Below, piece after piece: positions 27,701-42,700 of a stretch of 64,000 bases of DNA. Position numbers and translations under genes: made by a program. Source of the stretch: Bolinopsis microptera (taxonomy: Eukaryota > Ctenophora > Tentaculata > Lobata > Bolinopsidae); NCBI RefSeq assembly GCF_026151205.1, contig NC_087083.1, positions 6,490,460 to 6,554,459 on the forward strand, given 5' to 3'. The notes beneath the pieces are model-generated. The model had not been told where the DNA came from. It made no database searches and saw only the letters and a list, made by a program, of their open reading frames with translations. Every line of letters begins with the position of its first letter. Positions within the stretch are counted from its first letter, which is position 1.

Positions 27701-30700
27701 CATTTCCAATGAAAAATTGTGTTAGTTTAGATGAATAACACAGCGTGATTAATTGAACTGACAATAGTAACAAAAATACAGTTCCCAAGTCTATTGCTAC
27801 TACTCGTATACTATATATATATTATAGTAGTACTATATAAATATAGTATATAATATAGCTGTATTGATAGTATGAAAACAACTTTGCACAATGACAATTC
27901 GGTTATTGATACTCCCACACTGACAAAGAATGACACAAATTGAAGAGGACAAATCATTAAAATCGTGAAAAAAGTTACTGGTTCAAAAACAGGATTGTAA
28001 GATTTACAGTCTTAAACCAAATAATCTTGATGAATGGCCACGACTAAGATCGGTGAATGCGTTAGGAGCCGATTAGCCGACACAAACAAAATTCAAAGGA
28101 AGGACACTCCATAAACTGTAAAGGGGTTCTGGAATGAACAGGGATTATAATTTAATCTAAATTTTTCTTCAGGGCCACTTTAATCATTTGCAAGAGATTT
28201 GGTTAGTATTGGAAGCCTTATCTTACATGTTATCAGTGTGAAGCGGTGCGGAACTTAATTATGGTTGAGGGGTAAATCTGCGAGGTAATTAGACCCGACA
28301 TGCAGATGAGGTGTTTTTCTGGAAAGGTGAGAGGAGGGAATCACGCATGGAGATAAGAAAGTATGTACGCGTGCCGATGTGTCACAGAACAGCACAGGAA
28401 ACCTTTAAACCTTATTAAATATAAACATTCATTACGACATATTATTATGGTTCAATTGGGTGTTTAAAAATCAGGTGAGAGACTCTTTTGCTAGAATTAC
28501 TAACTGCAAAAACCTTTGATGATATCACTTCATGAATAGTAATTGACATGGTGAATTTACCGGTTTTAATTCTCCGTACGTGATTATAGTTTTCTCTGAT
28601 GATAAGAAGGTCGGACATTTTTACATTGTTAGCATACACGGCGTGTTCAAATGTAAGTAAATTGAGTCATCTTTAGTCAAATAAGACAACACGAAATGTT
28701 GAATTTGGTAATTCGTTTAGTCGCCATAAATGAATGCTTTGGCGAAACGATCTGTGGGCACATATAAAATGCGATATATCGATTGTCGACCAAGGAAAAA
28801 ATGCAGGTAAAAACCGGACAGTGAAAATATTCAGTTTGCTCGTTGACACCTGTAGTATCCTGCTTATCGATGAAATTTTCCAAGACAAATTGAAGCTAAC
28901 GGTCAAACGTTCCGGACTGGCAAATGAAACTTGATGATTAGTGCTTGTGTTCATTAACTATTATGAATAAAACAAAAATGGCCTGATTGACTTATCTAAA
29001 TCATTTGATCGCTCAATTACTCCTCAAAATTTAACCGCTCTTGGAACAAGATGAAAATCAACATTCGATTTGTCTTCCTGATCTCTCTCTACCTTGCTTC
29101 AAGATTAATTACAGGTTACAATCCGTGATTAGAATCATTGATCTAAAATAATCACCATAAATCACAACCAATTAGCGCTAATCACATAACCAATTAGCGC
29201 TAATCACAAGAATCCCAACGCCTTCTTACCTAATAAGATATTAGTAATTAAACTTTAAGTAAAAATATCTTAGAGAGCCAACACTTCAGAGGGGCGATAA
29301 GCTAAATATATTTAAAGCTAGCTGCTTGATAGATTTGCGTTGAACCCACCTTTCACCCAAAGCATTATAGATACTCGCGCCCCATTAAATATAGACGTCA
29401 GCGCCCTCCTTTTTTGTCGGCCACGGAGCGGACCATGCTTGGCAAGAAGTCTCGCTAATAGTTCATTTTAATGCCCCATTACGACTCTAATTAGAGGACG
29501 AGTGGGGTAAGTGGGGACTATTATCGTAGGGCTCGTCTCCCTGCAACACCACCAGCCGCGATTGAGTGGTTTTGGTCACGTGATCGTGTTCTTGGCTTGT
29601 GATTGGTCTGATATTTTGTTTTTGTTGTGGTGGAGAGGAACCGTCAAAATCCGGGTGGAATGGTTTTAATAATTCAAATATCGAGCATCAGGTATGAATA
29701 ACCGAGAATTTTAACGTACATAAGTGAATGCTGCAGACGTATGGCATACAAATTGGTGGGTATAATTTCATATTATTTCACCAGTCTCAGTCATTTTAAC
29801 TCTACAGAGCTACAGCACCTGCAGGAATTTATAGTTACAACTTTATTAGGACGAGTGCAAACGGTATAATAGACACAATTTCAAATTACTTTCTGAATCC
29901 CACTAAGTCCCACAAAAGGGAGCAAAATGGAGTTTAATTATACAGTCTATAAAATGTAAAGTCTATGCAAAATCTTCAACGACAATTCATGACAATTCAG
30001 TATAGTGGCTGGTCACATCACAGTCTACCCTAATGGTTTCATGACAAATGTATATGTTCTTATTTGCAGATGCCACTGAAAAGTTCTTCCGCCTGATAAT
30101 TGTCATACTGTGACACCGTGTCACATACTTCTTAGAAATTCAAAAAGTTTGTGGTCCAGGGTGCGGTGTGTAACTTAAATAGTTTTATTTAAATTTAAGA
30201 TAATTCTCACAGTTTTCTCAGCCTACAGTAATTAAAACTTAAGTAATGCTGTCTTTGTGCAGTGATTTCAGCTTGTGTAGATATTTAAAAAATAATTAAA
30301 GGAGAAAAAGTATCGTTTAGTACGTCAGCAAAACCTGCTTCCCTTTTCTTATGATCATTAAAATACAAAAACATTTTACCGGAAAAAATAACATGAAAGT
30401 TTATTTAAAATCATTTAACGAACATCAATCTTCATATTTATAACATGTATGTGCTAGAGAAGCATTCAAAACAGAAACTTCTCAAAAATTATGATCGTTT
30501 ATACAAGTACAACATGTAGAGAGGGCTTCAAATAAGATAACAGTTACTATAGTTACTACAGTTACTATAGTTACTACAGTTACTATAGTTACTATAGTTA
30601 CTATAGTTACTATAGTTACTATAGTTACTATAGTTACTATAGGTACTATAGTTACTATATGTACTTTAGTTCAGACTTCAGTACGTTTCAACATTTCATA

Positions 30701-33700
30701 AAAAATCGATTTTACTACAGATGAGTAGAACTTCGTGATAACATACCATTTACATTCCCGATACATATTTTCAATAATTCCATTATATAATATGCCAAAA
30801 ACTGAACTTTTTATCATTCCACGTGGATTGGTGAAGCATTCCTACGATATCCTATAATCCCAGAGCGTCTAGCACACGTTGAAATGACTTCAACACATTG
30901 GAATGTTACAGTGTCTCACGTCTGCGAAGTTACATGTTCTAAGGAATTTGACGCAGTAAACCCGAGGTTAGAAAAGTGTTGAAATTACAGACAGAATGTC
31001 GACACTCGTACAGGTATTTTACGTGGGCTAACTATAAGTATATGACTATACTACTATCTGTATTATAGTATGTGACTACTATGCTATCTGTACGTCAATA
31101 TTATGTTAATATGCAAGCCATTGAATAACTGATTTACGTTTAAACTATTATTTAGAGACTTGGTGATTATATATCAATGAGGGAGGAATGTGTTTATCTC
31201 AAATACTAAATTATTAGCAACGTGGGGTTTAACCGCAAATATGGGTTGGAAATATGTGAAAGGTAATTGTAATGGGCCAGTTGGTAAGCTAGCTAGGCAC
31301 ACTTGGGGCATTTTTCTTTAATGTTAACTTAAAGTTCGTGATGTGTCTACTTATTAATTTGATACAATATGTGGGATAATATTTAACACGATTTGAAATG
31401 TCAAGTGAGAATTAACCGACAAAATGGCTGCTTCAAAGTGGTATGCGGTGGCAAGAATATGACTGATTCACTGAGGTAAACCAGTAAAACAGGTATTAGC
31501 GTTACGGCTGGGTATTCTTTAGTTAGACGACATTATCTTCTGCCCACTTTTTGAGGGTGTGAAGCTCGACATTGATTTTCGCCATTTTTGAGGAAGAGAA
31601 GCTATTACAACGACAGGCAGATTCTTAATAAGATCAGACCACCGTAAAATTAGGCATAGAAAAACTGGTGTGGTTAACAAATTATCCTTTTGTGAAAAGC
31701 AAAGATTATGAAAACTGCCTCCATTTATTAGGCACAAGAGAGGCAGCACATGTAACACTATGTTTGCCATCATGTAACAGAACCCCGGCTAGCAGCCGTC
31801 TGTTCAACAAACAGTGATACGGCCCGGTCCCAAGGGAGATGAATCCTGGTGTTTTTGAGGCAGCGGCACGACGTGGATAGGCTTCTCTCGGCAAATCTTA
31901 TAAACTAGGTCAAGTGCAGCTGTCGGGCTTCTTTTTCTGGATTGTAGAACGAATAACGGTGATCAGGTAGACATTTTTGTGGGCAGATTGAATTTGAGGA
32001 ATTTGGGGTAAATTATTGCTTGACGTAGTAGGTGTGATAAGAATAGATTAGATATGTACGGCATTTCCCTTTGACTCGATCAACAAGATAAACAAGATTA
32101 CTGACATGATGAGCCCTTCATTTTTTCTGACCCAGAATTTTCAGACTCGTACCGTAACGTTACTTTTTTATTCTGCCTTTTTTTTAAAGCAGATCGCCAA
32201 TAACAAAAGAACGATAATACCATCATTTCTGCATTTAGATTTCGTGGAGACACCCTATCAACTACCATTATCTTCACCTGTAAACTCATCAGACGAACCT
32301 GACGGATCACCTGACGGATCACCTGACGGATCACCTGACGGATCACCTGACCGCAGATAAAGTGGCAAACTGCCACAACCACTCGGCCATCTGTCAGAAC
32401 ATCCCCTCTGCTCTAATCAAGTCATCATCACATTTATCCCTGCACACACCTGACGTTATGACACAATATTAAAAGGGACGATAATAGCGCAATATTTTCT
32501 GTGATGCAATGAGTCCGCGAGAAGGAGCAATGAAGGAGAAGGAGAAGGAGCAATGAAGGGAGCAAGGTAGCGAGATCCAGTCTCAAGACTCAGGATCGCC
32601 GGAATATGGTTGCTTTTTATCGGGACCTATTGGGAGATGCTGGAGGAGAGTCGCCAATACGGTGGGGTGGTGATAAAGTTACATATGATTTCAAGCTGTG
32701 GTTATATTATCCTAGTAATACTGGCTCTTCTGGGACTAACTTGCTGGCTTTAATAATATATATTTATAAAGATTATATTTATATTTGTATTAATACAAGA
32801 ATTAAAGGCCTAACTAATATATATAGATCCGAATATTAAATTACAATCAAACGCAATAACTGATATTAAAGTTCGTGATCATAAGACGTAAGTAATATAA
32901 AAAAGAAAAAGTCTAGACTTTCACAACTGATTATAATATAGACACAATTCTGTGTTCGTGAGTCGAAAGATTAATTAGAATCTAAATGGAATCAAGATAA
33001 CGGTTACAGATAAGAACAATATACAGTGGCTTGGGGGCAATTGTACACTAATTATAGAGCCAGGAATAATATCCAGTAATCAGATCAATCTACTTTAAAA
33101 CCTAATTAACATTTGGCTGCCTGCCAACTGTGCAGTACGCCTAATGCATATACTCTAGATAATTAAGTCCAACGACAATAACTATCTGTAACAGCGTACA
33201 AAGCTTTTGGTACATGACTATATGGTGCGGGGTGCCCAAAGAGAAAGGTGCCCCTAACTTGGCGACTACCCAACACTCACGGTACGATCAATGGTTCGGG
33301 CAAGCACGAAGTTAAAGAACAGGGGCGAATATTGAATCACTAGCCCATCACTAGCAATATCTAAATATCTAGCTATATCTAGCTATATTAAATCACTAGC
33401 TATATCTCTATATCTAAATGATAATAGTGGGAGGGCCAGGGATTAAGTTTGAAGATGGAGACTAGCAATCAGTGGTGGTTGAAGACATGGCCTGCAAACA
33501 TACAGAAGTATTTTTTAAAACCTTTTGAAGGAAAAGATAAGAGGGAAAATCAGGATCATGGACAGAGAAAATAGCAAATCTAATTTTCATTTGGGTGCAG
33601 TAGTCGGTATGTCCAGTAGTTCACCGACCACTGTGAAATCAGAGTACAAAACCCAACAAACAGAGAACGAAGCAGACAGTAAAATGAGTAGCACCGAGCC

Positions 33701-36700
33701 GTGATAAAATTAGATGCACCCAAATAATCAGAGGAGAAATCAACAAATTAATGTACTGTAGTAGTGATAATACGATTACATTGTTGAGGAGTAATGGTTT
33801 CCTATTCGACTCTGCTTCATCATAGCTCACCTTAGCTTTTGTAAGATGATATATCGAACAGCGTTGTTCACAACAGCTATGGACGGTCATGTTGGGCAAT
33901 ATATTACAACAATAAAATGTGTCCACTGCAGCGATCGATAACATTCGTAAATTACATTTGTGAACATTGGCAAATGTACATGTTATTAATATTTATGTTA
34001 CGCTCTACAGAACATGGTGAAATCTTCAAAATGAACCACTATTTGGACGAGGAAGCGAAAAACCTTTAATTTAGTTAGCAGACTTTCAGTCGGTACACGC
34101 TGTCACGTGGTTAAGTTCTATAGGCCACGGGTTTAGAGGTCACGTGCCTACAGAAGGTGCCTCCCCAGACATAGCTAGTTAGAGCAATGACTTTCTATCA
34201 CCAAAGTGACGTTAGCAAAATATTCAAATTTCGGGCGTTCTAGGAACCGAAGAATGTTCTATTTGGCTACAATGTGACCTGGTACCGGCTAACTATACAA
34301 ATTATTTTAAACTCTGATCAAATTTTCTAATTGCGAAGAAAAATGCTATAATATGTGCTTGTTTTTTGGAAAATGTCATAATCAAGCATTTCCGTCTGCT
34401 CGGGGTTCACAAAAGACTTTTAAAAACCATAATTCCCTGATTCAAATAACCCGCACAATTTGTAAATAAATAATCATTCTTCTTTGTAGTGGCACACGTC
34501 CTATAACGCGTATAACACCCTCCCCCCCCCCCCCCCCCCCCCCTCCAGCTCCCCCATGTATAAGTATAGTATATATAGTATAATTAAAGTTATCAAACAA
34601 TATTATATATTTGTCATATTTTTATGGTTTTTAGACAAATTGGTCGGCTTCGACTCGGCAAAAAATCTCGAACAATCATATTATTCGGATAGCTCAAAGC
34701 GATCAAATTAAAATACCCTCGGTTCTCAACAAAAAATGAACCTCAGGTTACAGGACACAAAAAAGTTAGGAGGAAGTTTGGTTGTAATGCCCTTGAAACT
34801 ATTTTCTAATACCTTCGCATGACCGGTTTGAGTAGGAGTGACTTTTACAGTTGGGACCACTTCTAATAAATACTCATGTCCATCAAAATATCCATTATTT
34901 AGAGCTCTTTGTACAATTACCTTCAGTTACCAGGTCCATTATCTGTTTTCAAATTAAATTAATATTGTCCCCCAAAAAAATTCGTTCCCATCGATTCTAG
35001 CGCTAAATTAAACCTTAATTAGCGCTAAACTTTACAATAGGCTAATGGTCCGATTAAATTTGTGAAGTTGTGCGGCCCTGCAAACAAACATATGGCCATA
35101 TCATGCTCTCATATCATGCTCTCATATGAGATCTGTCGATTAACCAGCGGTCGGGGCTAACGAGTGCAAACAATTGTCACCGGAATATCCCGTAATGGAA
35201 AGAACGCGGGTTTAAGGAGACAAAACGCTAGGGTGAGTCTGGGAGGCAATCATTAGCTGCCAGTCCAGGCGTGGAGTGGGATGAGGTGATCTAGACTGGC
35301 AGACAGGCTGTTAGATCGGGTTGGAATGAGGCTGACAGATCACCTGGCTGCGCATGGACCCCAATAAAAGGAGGAGAGAGTGGGCGGTAGCCCCGTAGCC
35401 TGCAGGAGAAGGAGGGGGAGGAGAAGGAGGAGAAGGAGGAGGGACAGTTAATAACAAGTCCAACGGTAAGTTGGATCATACCGCAAGGTAGTGGTGCAAC
35501 CTAGTGCAGACGGCATTGGTAACATTTACTAAACAGGATATCCGTAATCCTGGATCCTTTATATTTTCACTTTTAGCATCAAAACCACAGGCTTAGAAGG
35601 TCTGGTTGATATAATATACGATTTTCTACAGGTTTACATTTAACAATTTACATTCAATTAAAAACACATTTATGACAGGTCTGAAAATTTATCCAACCAC
35701 GTTTCAAATGACACGCACAGAAACAGACAGACACACAAACGGTCAATCGCACAGAAACAGACATACATTTAAAACAGACAGACAGACAAACAGACAAACA
35801 GAATGAGAAACAGACAAACAGACAGACAATCGCACAGACAGACAGACAATCAAAACCACTTACTTATACAAGTGTGACCATCGTCAGACAGGTCCATGCC
35901 TGTAGGGCAGCTGCAATAGTAGGAGCCTTGAGTGTTGTGGCAATCGTGCGAACACATCCCTTGTAAACACTCGTTCACGTCTGAAAAAGGGAGACGTTTT
36001 AGAATCTTATATAAATATCTGTCATAAACACTTCTTACAAGCATTTCTTCTTAAGATGTAATCTATAAAAATCACGTTAAACGTAACATAATTGCCGATT
36101 CGATTAAAACTCTGCACTTGTCTTAGCTGTCACAAAGTAAATGTCACGGTGACAGGTTCCTGATTGCTTCAGATTTACTGGTTAACAATCATAACCGGGT
36201 TATGTAATTTGAGTACATTGGAAGAGGGAAAAAAGAGGACAAAAAGTTAAAACGAAGAAAAGACGGATTCGCAGTATTATAAATTAAATTATCTGACGAT
36301 TTGGCGTCCAAACGCGATTCGGCATAACGTTGTGATTAAAAAAGTTAGAGTATCAAGAGCATCAAATACAAGATCATCAAAGGTATGGGGTAAAACGCGC
36401 CCAAAAACTGTACGAGGTGAGTTAAAAACGCATGACTGGATGAATAAATACTCCAAGCGGTGCCGTCATGAGTCAAATAAGTTTGTCAAGCAGTTCGTGT
36501 TGTTTAAACTTTAAATTTAGCATTTGAAGCAGCGACATCTTGCAATGCACCCTAATTTAGTACCCTCCTTTCCAGGTCCCTCCAATGCACCCAGATCAGA
36601 TTAATCGAACATAAAGTGATTTATGTGGTTGCTGGTTTTAAAGGAGAAACCTTTAACTTGGTGTTGTGAAGGTTTGGCTGGAAACAAGGCTCACATTAAA

Positions 36701-39700
36701 AAGGAACAAAAACACGTACATAAAACGACAAAACACACATAAAACGACAAAACACACACATAAAACGACAAAACACACACAAAACGACAAAACTTTACAA
36801 ACCATCCTGAGAGGTTATCACCTCACAAAATTGCAATTTTATCGTAACCAAATAAAAAAACTGTCATTCTGAAATCAAAAATTCATGCAACAAACTCGTT
36901 AAGACTAACCGTAATTTATATAACTATTAAAATTCTGATAAATAGGTTGGAAGGCATCGTGATTTTCAAGCGTCTTGCCTCTGCCTCGTCGTCCGGCCCT
37001 TCCTCCCAGAGGATATCCTTGAACACAACAAAAAAGCGACGACAAAAACAGGAAGGAAGACGTCAGTTGAACTAGGGAACCAGTTATGTGGAACAGTGAT
37101 GACGTCACACGAAGAAGTGATGACGTCACTTGGTCTAGAGCGTCGTCACGTATAGATATACTCATATGGTCTTTGATATCATAACCTAAAATTTCTAACT
37201 GGGGAAATATTCGGAGTGAGACGGAGTACAACACCGAAAAGCAGACGTTGAAAATTGTTACTCAATCCAAATCGTCGTCGAAGATTAATGTTTAGATTGG
37301 TGGACTGAAGTAAACTATTTAGATTTGTCATGAGTGAGATAATACGAACGGAATGGCAGGAAGCAAGGGCTAATAGTAACTCCTGGAGCTGAGTCTTAGT
37401 TACAATCGTAACTCTCACCTCGGTCAACTCTTTTAAAAACGGCCTCACTAGGTATGCTGTCATGAAGTACGGCGCCAAGAACTCAGGATTGAAATTGATG
37501 GATTATAGTCGGATTGAAGTTGATGGATTATAGTCGTAAAAATTAGCGTGATATTCACTGATACTTTAAACATGACATGTCTCTAAGAGTAAGCTCTGTG
37601 AAAGTAAAAACTAATTAATAACGTCCACTAGGGTCGTCCGGCTGCCATAAAATGTAGCACAAAAATAAATAACAATAAATTCGGAGCTGACAAAGACAAA
37701 GTACAAACTGTAGGACTGTAGACAGGGCCAGGGGAGGTCAAAAGTTGTGGTTAGCATGCAGAACACACCCTACTAGCCCGCAAAAGAAGCTGATCGCGGC
37801 ACCACAGACAGCCTTCTGCAGGTGTGTCAAATGGATATCCTTGTGACTTGTGCAGTTGTGCCCTAATATATACGTAACAAATAAGGAGATAGGAGAACCA
37901 AGTGTTGCGATATGAGAGAATCTCCCAGCGGTCAAGGACAGGTCAGGTTTTAACGACAGGAGAAGAATAAAAGAAAGTCACATTGGCGCATATTTCCTTC
38001 CCCTGACAGGAGGCGTCATTCTTTACAATAATAAACACTCTATAATCCACCTCTCCTATGGGCTTCAGGATATATTTTACAGTAATTTTATAATTTTCTA
38101 GCCGAATTATCTTCTAGGAGGGGGTGAAAATTTGGGGAATACTTGGTCAAAAAACGATTTGCCCTATTGTAGGGCGGGTTTTTTGACAAATTTTAACAAT
38201 CAGAAAGAAAAGTGAACAAATCGTGTATCGTCCCTTTATATAGCAACTAAATATCCCTTTTTATGCATTCTTTGAATCAGATGATCATTCGCAAAATCGA
38301 CACGGAAGCACTGATTTTATGCCGTTTGCCGTGAATAAAAGTTTAAGCTGTCATATTAGATCTTTATAACTTTATCTAGAAATGTCCTAACAGCGGAGTT
38401 TTACTGGTAGAGTAAATGTGGGGACTGGGAAGCTGGGAGAGAGCCAATGAAACGAGGGTCCTGCGCAGTTCGATCCAATCAGAACCGAGTAGATAATAAG
38501 TAGCCCTTGTGGCGTTACTTAAGCACTGCTTTTCCTACTGTGTTCGAAAAGTCGTATCATTAGAGGGGCGTTTAAAAGACAGATCCTCAGACTTGCAATT
38601 TTCCAGGTAAGCGTTTGGTCGAGCACGTTTTTACATTTTTTACTAACTAAACTTTTGAAACTGATACCAATCATTTGACCAAGGTTTTAAACCATGATAT
38701 AGATGGAATGCTATTTTAGGGGCAATTTTCTAACACATCGCCAAAGAACACCGAATAACCCACGTATACAACGGAAAATTTACTGACTGTCCTCGCTGCA
38801 AAATGTTTCGTGAACTTAATATAGTTTAACACAACAAAAAAACCGGAAAGAGAAGTGTTTACTACCATTGAACAAAACGTGATCTGGGTTTTACAGTTGT
38901 AAAACAAATCAAGACCGCCAAGTTCCGGCGACCATTCACAGTCCAGGCTTAATTACACGTGCAAAAATGCAACCAATGAGAAACGAAAGATGCCGAGGTA
39001 TATTATATCGACCGAATAAGAGATGAGGATGTTAGGCCGTATCGAGATAAATAGGAAAGATCTTCATTGTAATTCTTGCTTGGATTCCTTGAACGGACTC
39101 AAATTATTGATAAATTAATTTATACTTGAAATATTGTTGTAATGATACAGGTTTTTATAACATGAAGTTTACGGCTGAAATCATGTACACAGCAACATAT
39201 ACTCGACAGTTAATGACAAAACTGCATGTTATTTTAGAAATCGACGAAAGTCGCGTGGAAAGTTCCCGAAACGGCATAATGTAAGCTAAATGATCCCGTT
39301 ACGCCGAATTAGGAGGTGAACTAATTTTAACATCATTGAAAGATGTGTTCTCGGCGTTTAACCCCCCCTCACAAAGGTGATTACTCCGGTCAATAATTTT
39401 CCTGTTGTAAAGTCACTTTTCGGCGTCTACCAATTGGATGTAAATAGCATAATGGGGTCAACAATTTTCATAATATCACTTCATCTAGTCTACACTGTCT
39501 AGTGCGGAATTTGTACACCTCTAATTATGAAGAAACGTGATGATTGCAAAGTTTTGACTTGAGGAAACTATAAAAAGAACTGATGAGCTAAAAAGATCAC
39601 TTGATGCGAAACGATTTCAATATTCAATAGGGATGATATCCGCGTTGCGATACGAAAATATCTTGACAGGAAAATATATTGACAGGAACATATATAACAA

Positions 39701-42700
39701 AACTGAGATCATAAAGCTTTGAAGGACACGGCAGAATTGACCACGCCACTAGGTAAAAACAAATAATTTCAAGATCCGGTCTGCAAAAATAAATCTTTGA
39801 TATCAGATATGAATTATGAAAGACTTGCCCAAGAGTTACGATTGAAGCAACGTGCTTACCACCTCATTCTATAGAGCTAACTTAATATTCATCCTGTATT
39901 TTATACTTCACGGCTACGCAAGCTCACACAAAACTCCCGCACGAGGAATTAGGCGCCGATAAACACATTTTTAAGTACGAAACAATTACCATAACCTAAT
40001 TTATAACAAAAAGTAGGCTGCCGTTTGCCAAGGAATTGGCGTGAACTTCTCGACTGAGCACCTCAACTTAACGCACCATTAAAAATCAACAATAGATTAA
40101 GTTAATAACTTAAATCCTTGTCCTCAAGAGGAACGAAATGAAACTCAGATACGTAAGCATGGCAATATAGTCCGCTTATATCTCGTTAACTAGACCGGAC
40201 AGCGCCCTTTGATCTTGACTTTTTTGCGATACCAGTCCCGGTACAAAACGGATTAATTAAACTAAATAAATAAACGAAAACAAACAACATATGCCAACGA
40301 TCACCAATGATAAACTCATGTCATCATCAAAACAAAAACGTAATTATATGCTACTGACATGCCGGCTGGTGTATGGTGAGTCCGTTACATGGCCGAAAAG
40401 AATGCTCCCCGGCCTCCTCCTCCCGCCATTAACTTTAACGACATTAATGGATGGTTCACCTGAGCTTCACTTAATTGCGTTACCGGAACAATAGGTGCTC
40501 ATTGTTTCGGGGAGGTCATTAAAACGCGTCACAGTAAACAGTAACGTCGGCAACAACATTAGCATCTCCCAAGACCAGGGGGATACCTTGACCACACAAT
40601 AGCATATTAAAGATCAGGGTATATAATAGCATTAATTCCCGATTATATCGCTTGGTATAAGCGGAGTATTTTGATCGCGACACAAGGGCACGACCGGGAC
40701 CGCTTGAGCTAGACGCAACGGGTCGTCACTAGTGTAGGCAAACATCCGCGGTCGCTTAATTGGACCGGGGCAACACTCAACGAAAACTTAAATTGCGACG
40801 GAATATTTGTTTGGATTAGTGGGAACGGCGTTTGTCGGTATTTAAACAGCACTGAAATAGTACTCAAAGAAAACTAAAGATGTTAGCGTTAAGAAGTTAT
40901 CGATTTTGAGCACATAGTTTTATCGGGGTGTGTGATTCAGGGATCGTTAGCTCGGACAGACATGTGAGCGAGACGGGTTGTTGTTTTGACACGTGACCCT
41001 ATTTCTGACCAATCACAACACACCGTTATCAGTCACCCTAGACAGTCCGTGTTGTCATCATTTTGTTCCTGGTGTTAGTCGGAACTTACGAAATGTCTAA
41101 CATCACGTGCCCGTCAAAAACGAGGCCCTACAGTAAAAAAACTCAACGAAAAGTTAATCAAATCCGTCTAATTTGTGATAGGACCGGGCAGGCATAATTA
41201 CACCACGCCTACGCATGACGACCTACTGATAAGGGTTCATGATAGAGAGGGAGGGAGATCTGCCGAACACAAAACAGCGAACGGAGTGATAACGATAAAC
41301 GCACCAAACTGAATTATCACAAAATAGTGATCATATTTAAAACATAGAAACGAAATATATGCTATTCCAGAATTTCTAAATTTAGTCTTACAAAATAACA
41401 TAATGACACGGATTCCCTATAATTATGCTGCTGTGTTATTGTTACCTTCGTCACAGAGTGTTCCCATCCAGCCTTGCTTGCACAAACATTCCGTGGGAGA
41501 CAAGCAGGTAGCCGTCAATCTTGAGCACGGACAATTCGCTGAAATAATATGTTGGGTTACTATGGAAACCACAAAGCGTCACCATAAAAACTATTGGGTA
41601 TCTCCATGGAAAACACCACGGAACCCACCATGTGGCCATGATAAGGTAGGTTGAGGTTAGTGGCTGTTTATGGTGTCTATCACGGGAACGATATCCATAC
41701 ATCATGTCATATCGTGATGTATCGCCTAGCGCATTGGGCAACAAAGAGACCGAATGCAGTGTCCCAGACCGTCCTTGACAGCCCACCTCACCCTTCACCT
41801 AAACTAAGATTTTTACCATTTAATCAGGATTATTTTCGTGGCGGGCACGTGCTATCCAAGCACTATATGCGTGCTATCAGTACATTCTTAGTCTGGAATG
41901 TTTCGGCCAGGGTATTACTATTGATTTAAAGCAGTCTAGAACCCATTTTCCTTCATTGGTCCTTACAGTTGAAACAAATTAGCAGGGGGTTGGAATAAAT
42001 CACGGTCAATTTGTCCTGAGGTCGAGGTAGGATACTGCCGTGTATTTTGCGGCCAAACTTTCCCACATCTGTAACAAGTCAGAGTCTAATGCTTGGATCA
42101 TGACTATAGTCAGCTTATCTGATGATGGTATGTGATCAGGAAAAAGGAGGCAGATGGCAGCAGACTGTTTTAACATTTCTCATTTTAACATTTCTCATTT
42201 CAAGCTAGATTGCGGAATTCGATCTGTTCAACGAATGCATAATCTGATACCGTCAACTAACTTTGGCATGATTCCACCAGGGCATATCCAATCGATTGAC
42301 GTTTTTGCTCCATAGATCCATAAATACAAATTACAATGCCCTTAGAAATGCGATCAATCTTGTTTTCAGTATAGCATTCCTTTTCTTCCACATTCTGCAA
42401 AATCATCGCACCTGTTACCACTCCATCTAAATATATTAGCGACCCTACAATTTCACCCAGTCAATGCGATCAAATTATGTTTGAATATATGATAATGGCC
42501 CAATATAACCTCGTTATCAACATTATAGTAACACCAGGGCACTCTAGTAAGTTGAGATTGTGTGATTGGGGCAGGGTTATTGAAGAGCGTCAAGTCGGCA
42601 CTTAGACTAATTAACACTGCCTCGCCCTACTTAGCACTGCCTCTTCTAGTACGTGTAGCTAGCTAACTAACGATATTATCTGTTTTTTGTGACGTCATCA

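Larger units (their letters stand above)
30670..35700 (-). other. Intron 5, proximal part
   Basis: No exon assigned. Contents: an acidic ORF with a DGSP repeat (32106-32360, plus), a C22 run (34522-34543), and a 101-codon ORF (33639-33944, minus) without domain signals. Confidence 0.4.
35981..41445 (-). other. Intron 4 of the EMI-EGF gene
   Basis: Holds a ~19-bp ACATAAAACGACAAAACACA repeat (36706-36793) and paired CRE-like sites at 37.1 kb. A possible exon at about 36945-37021 (acceptor [26 protein letters not shown]) lacks a good donor and was not accepted. A short duplication lies at 37490-37535. Confidence 0.4.

Noticed and set aside
32147-32155. TCGTACCGT, start of the miR-126 mature sequence, inside an EGFL7-like gene intron (miR-126 lies in vertebrate EGFL7)
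   Set aside because: Only nine bases match, on the wrong strand, with no hairpin; chance.
33639-33944. 101-codon minus ORF with a hydrophobic C-terminus
   Set aside because: No recognisable family; composition fits chance translation of AT-rich DNA.
36945-37021. Exon candidate [15 protein letters not shown] on the minus strand
   Set aside because: Good acceptor but no convincing donor, and inserting it between exons 4 and 5 is unnecessary because their phases already fit.
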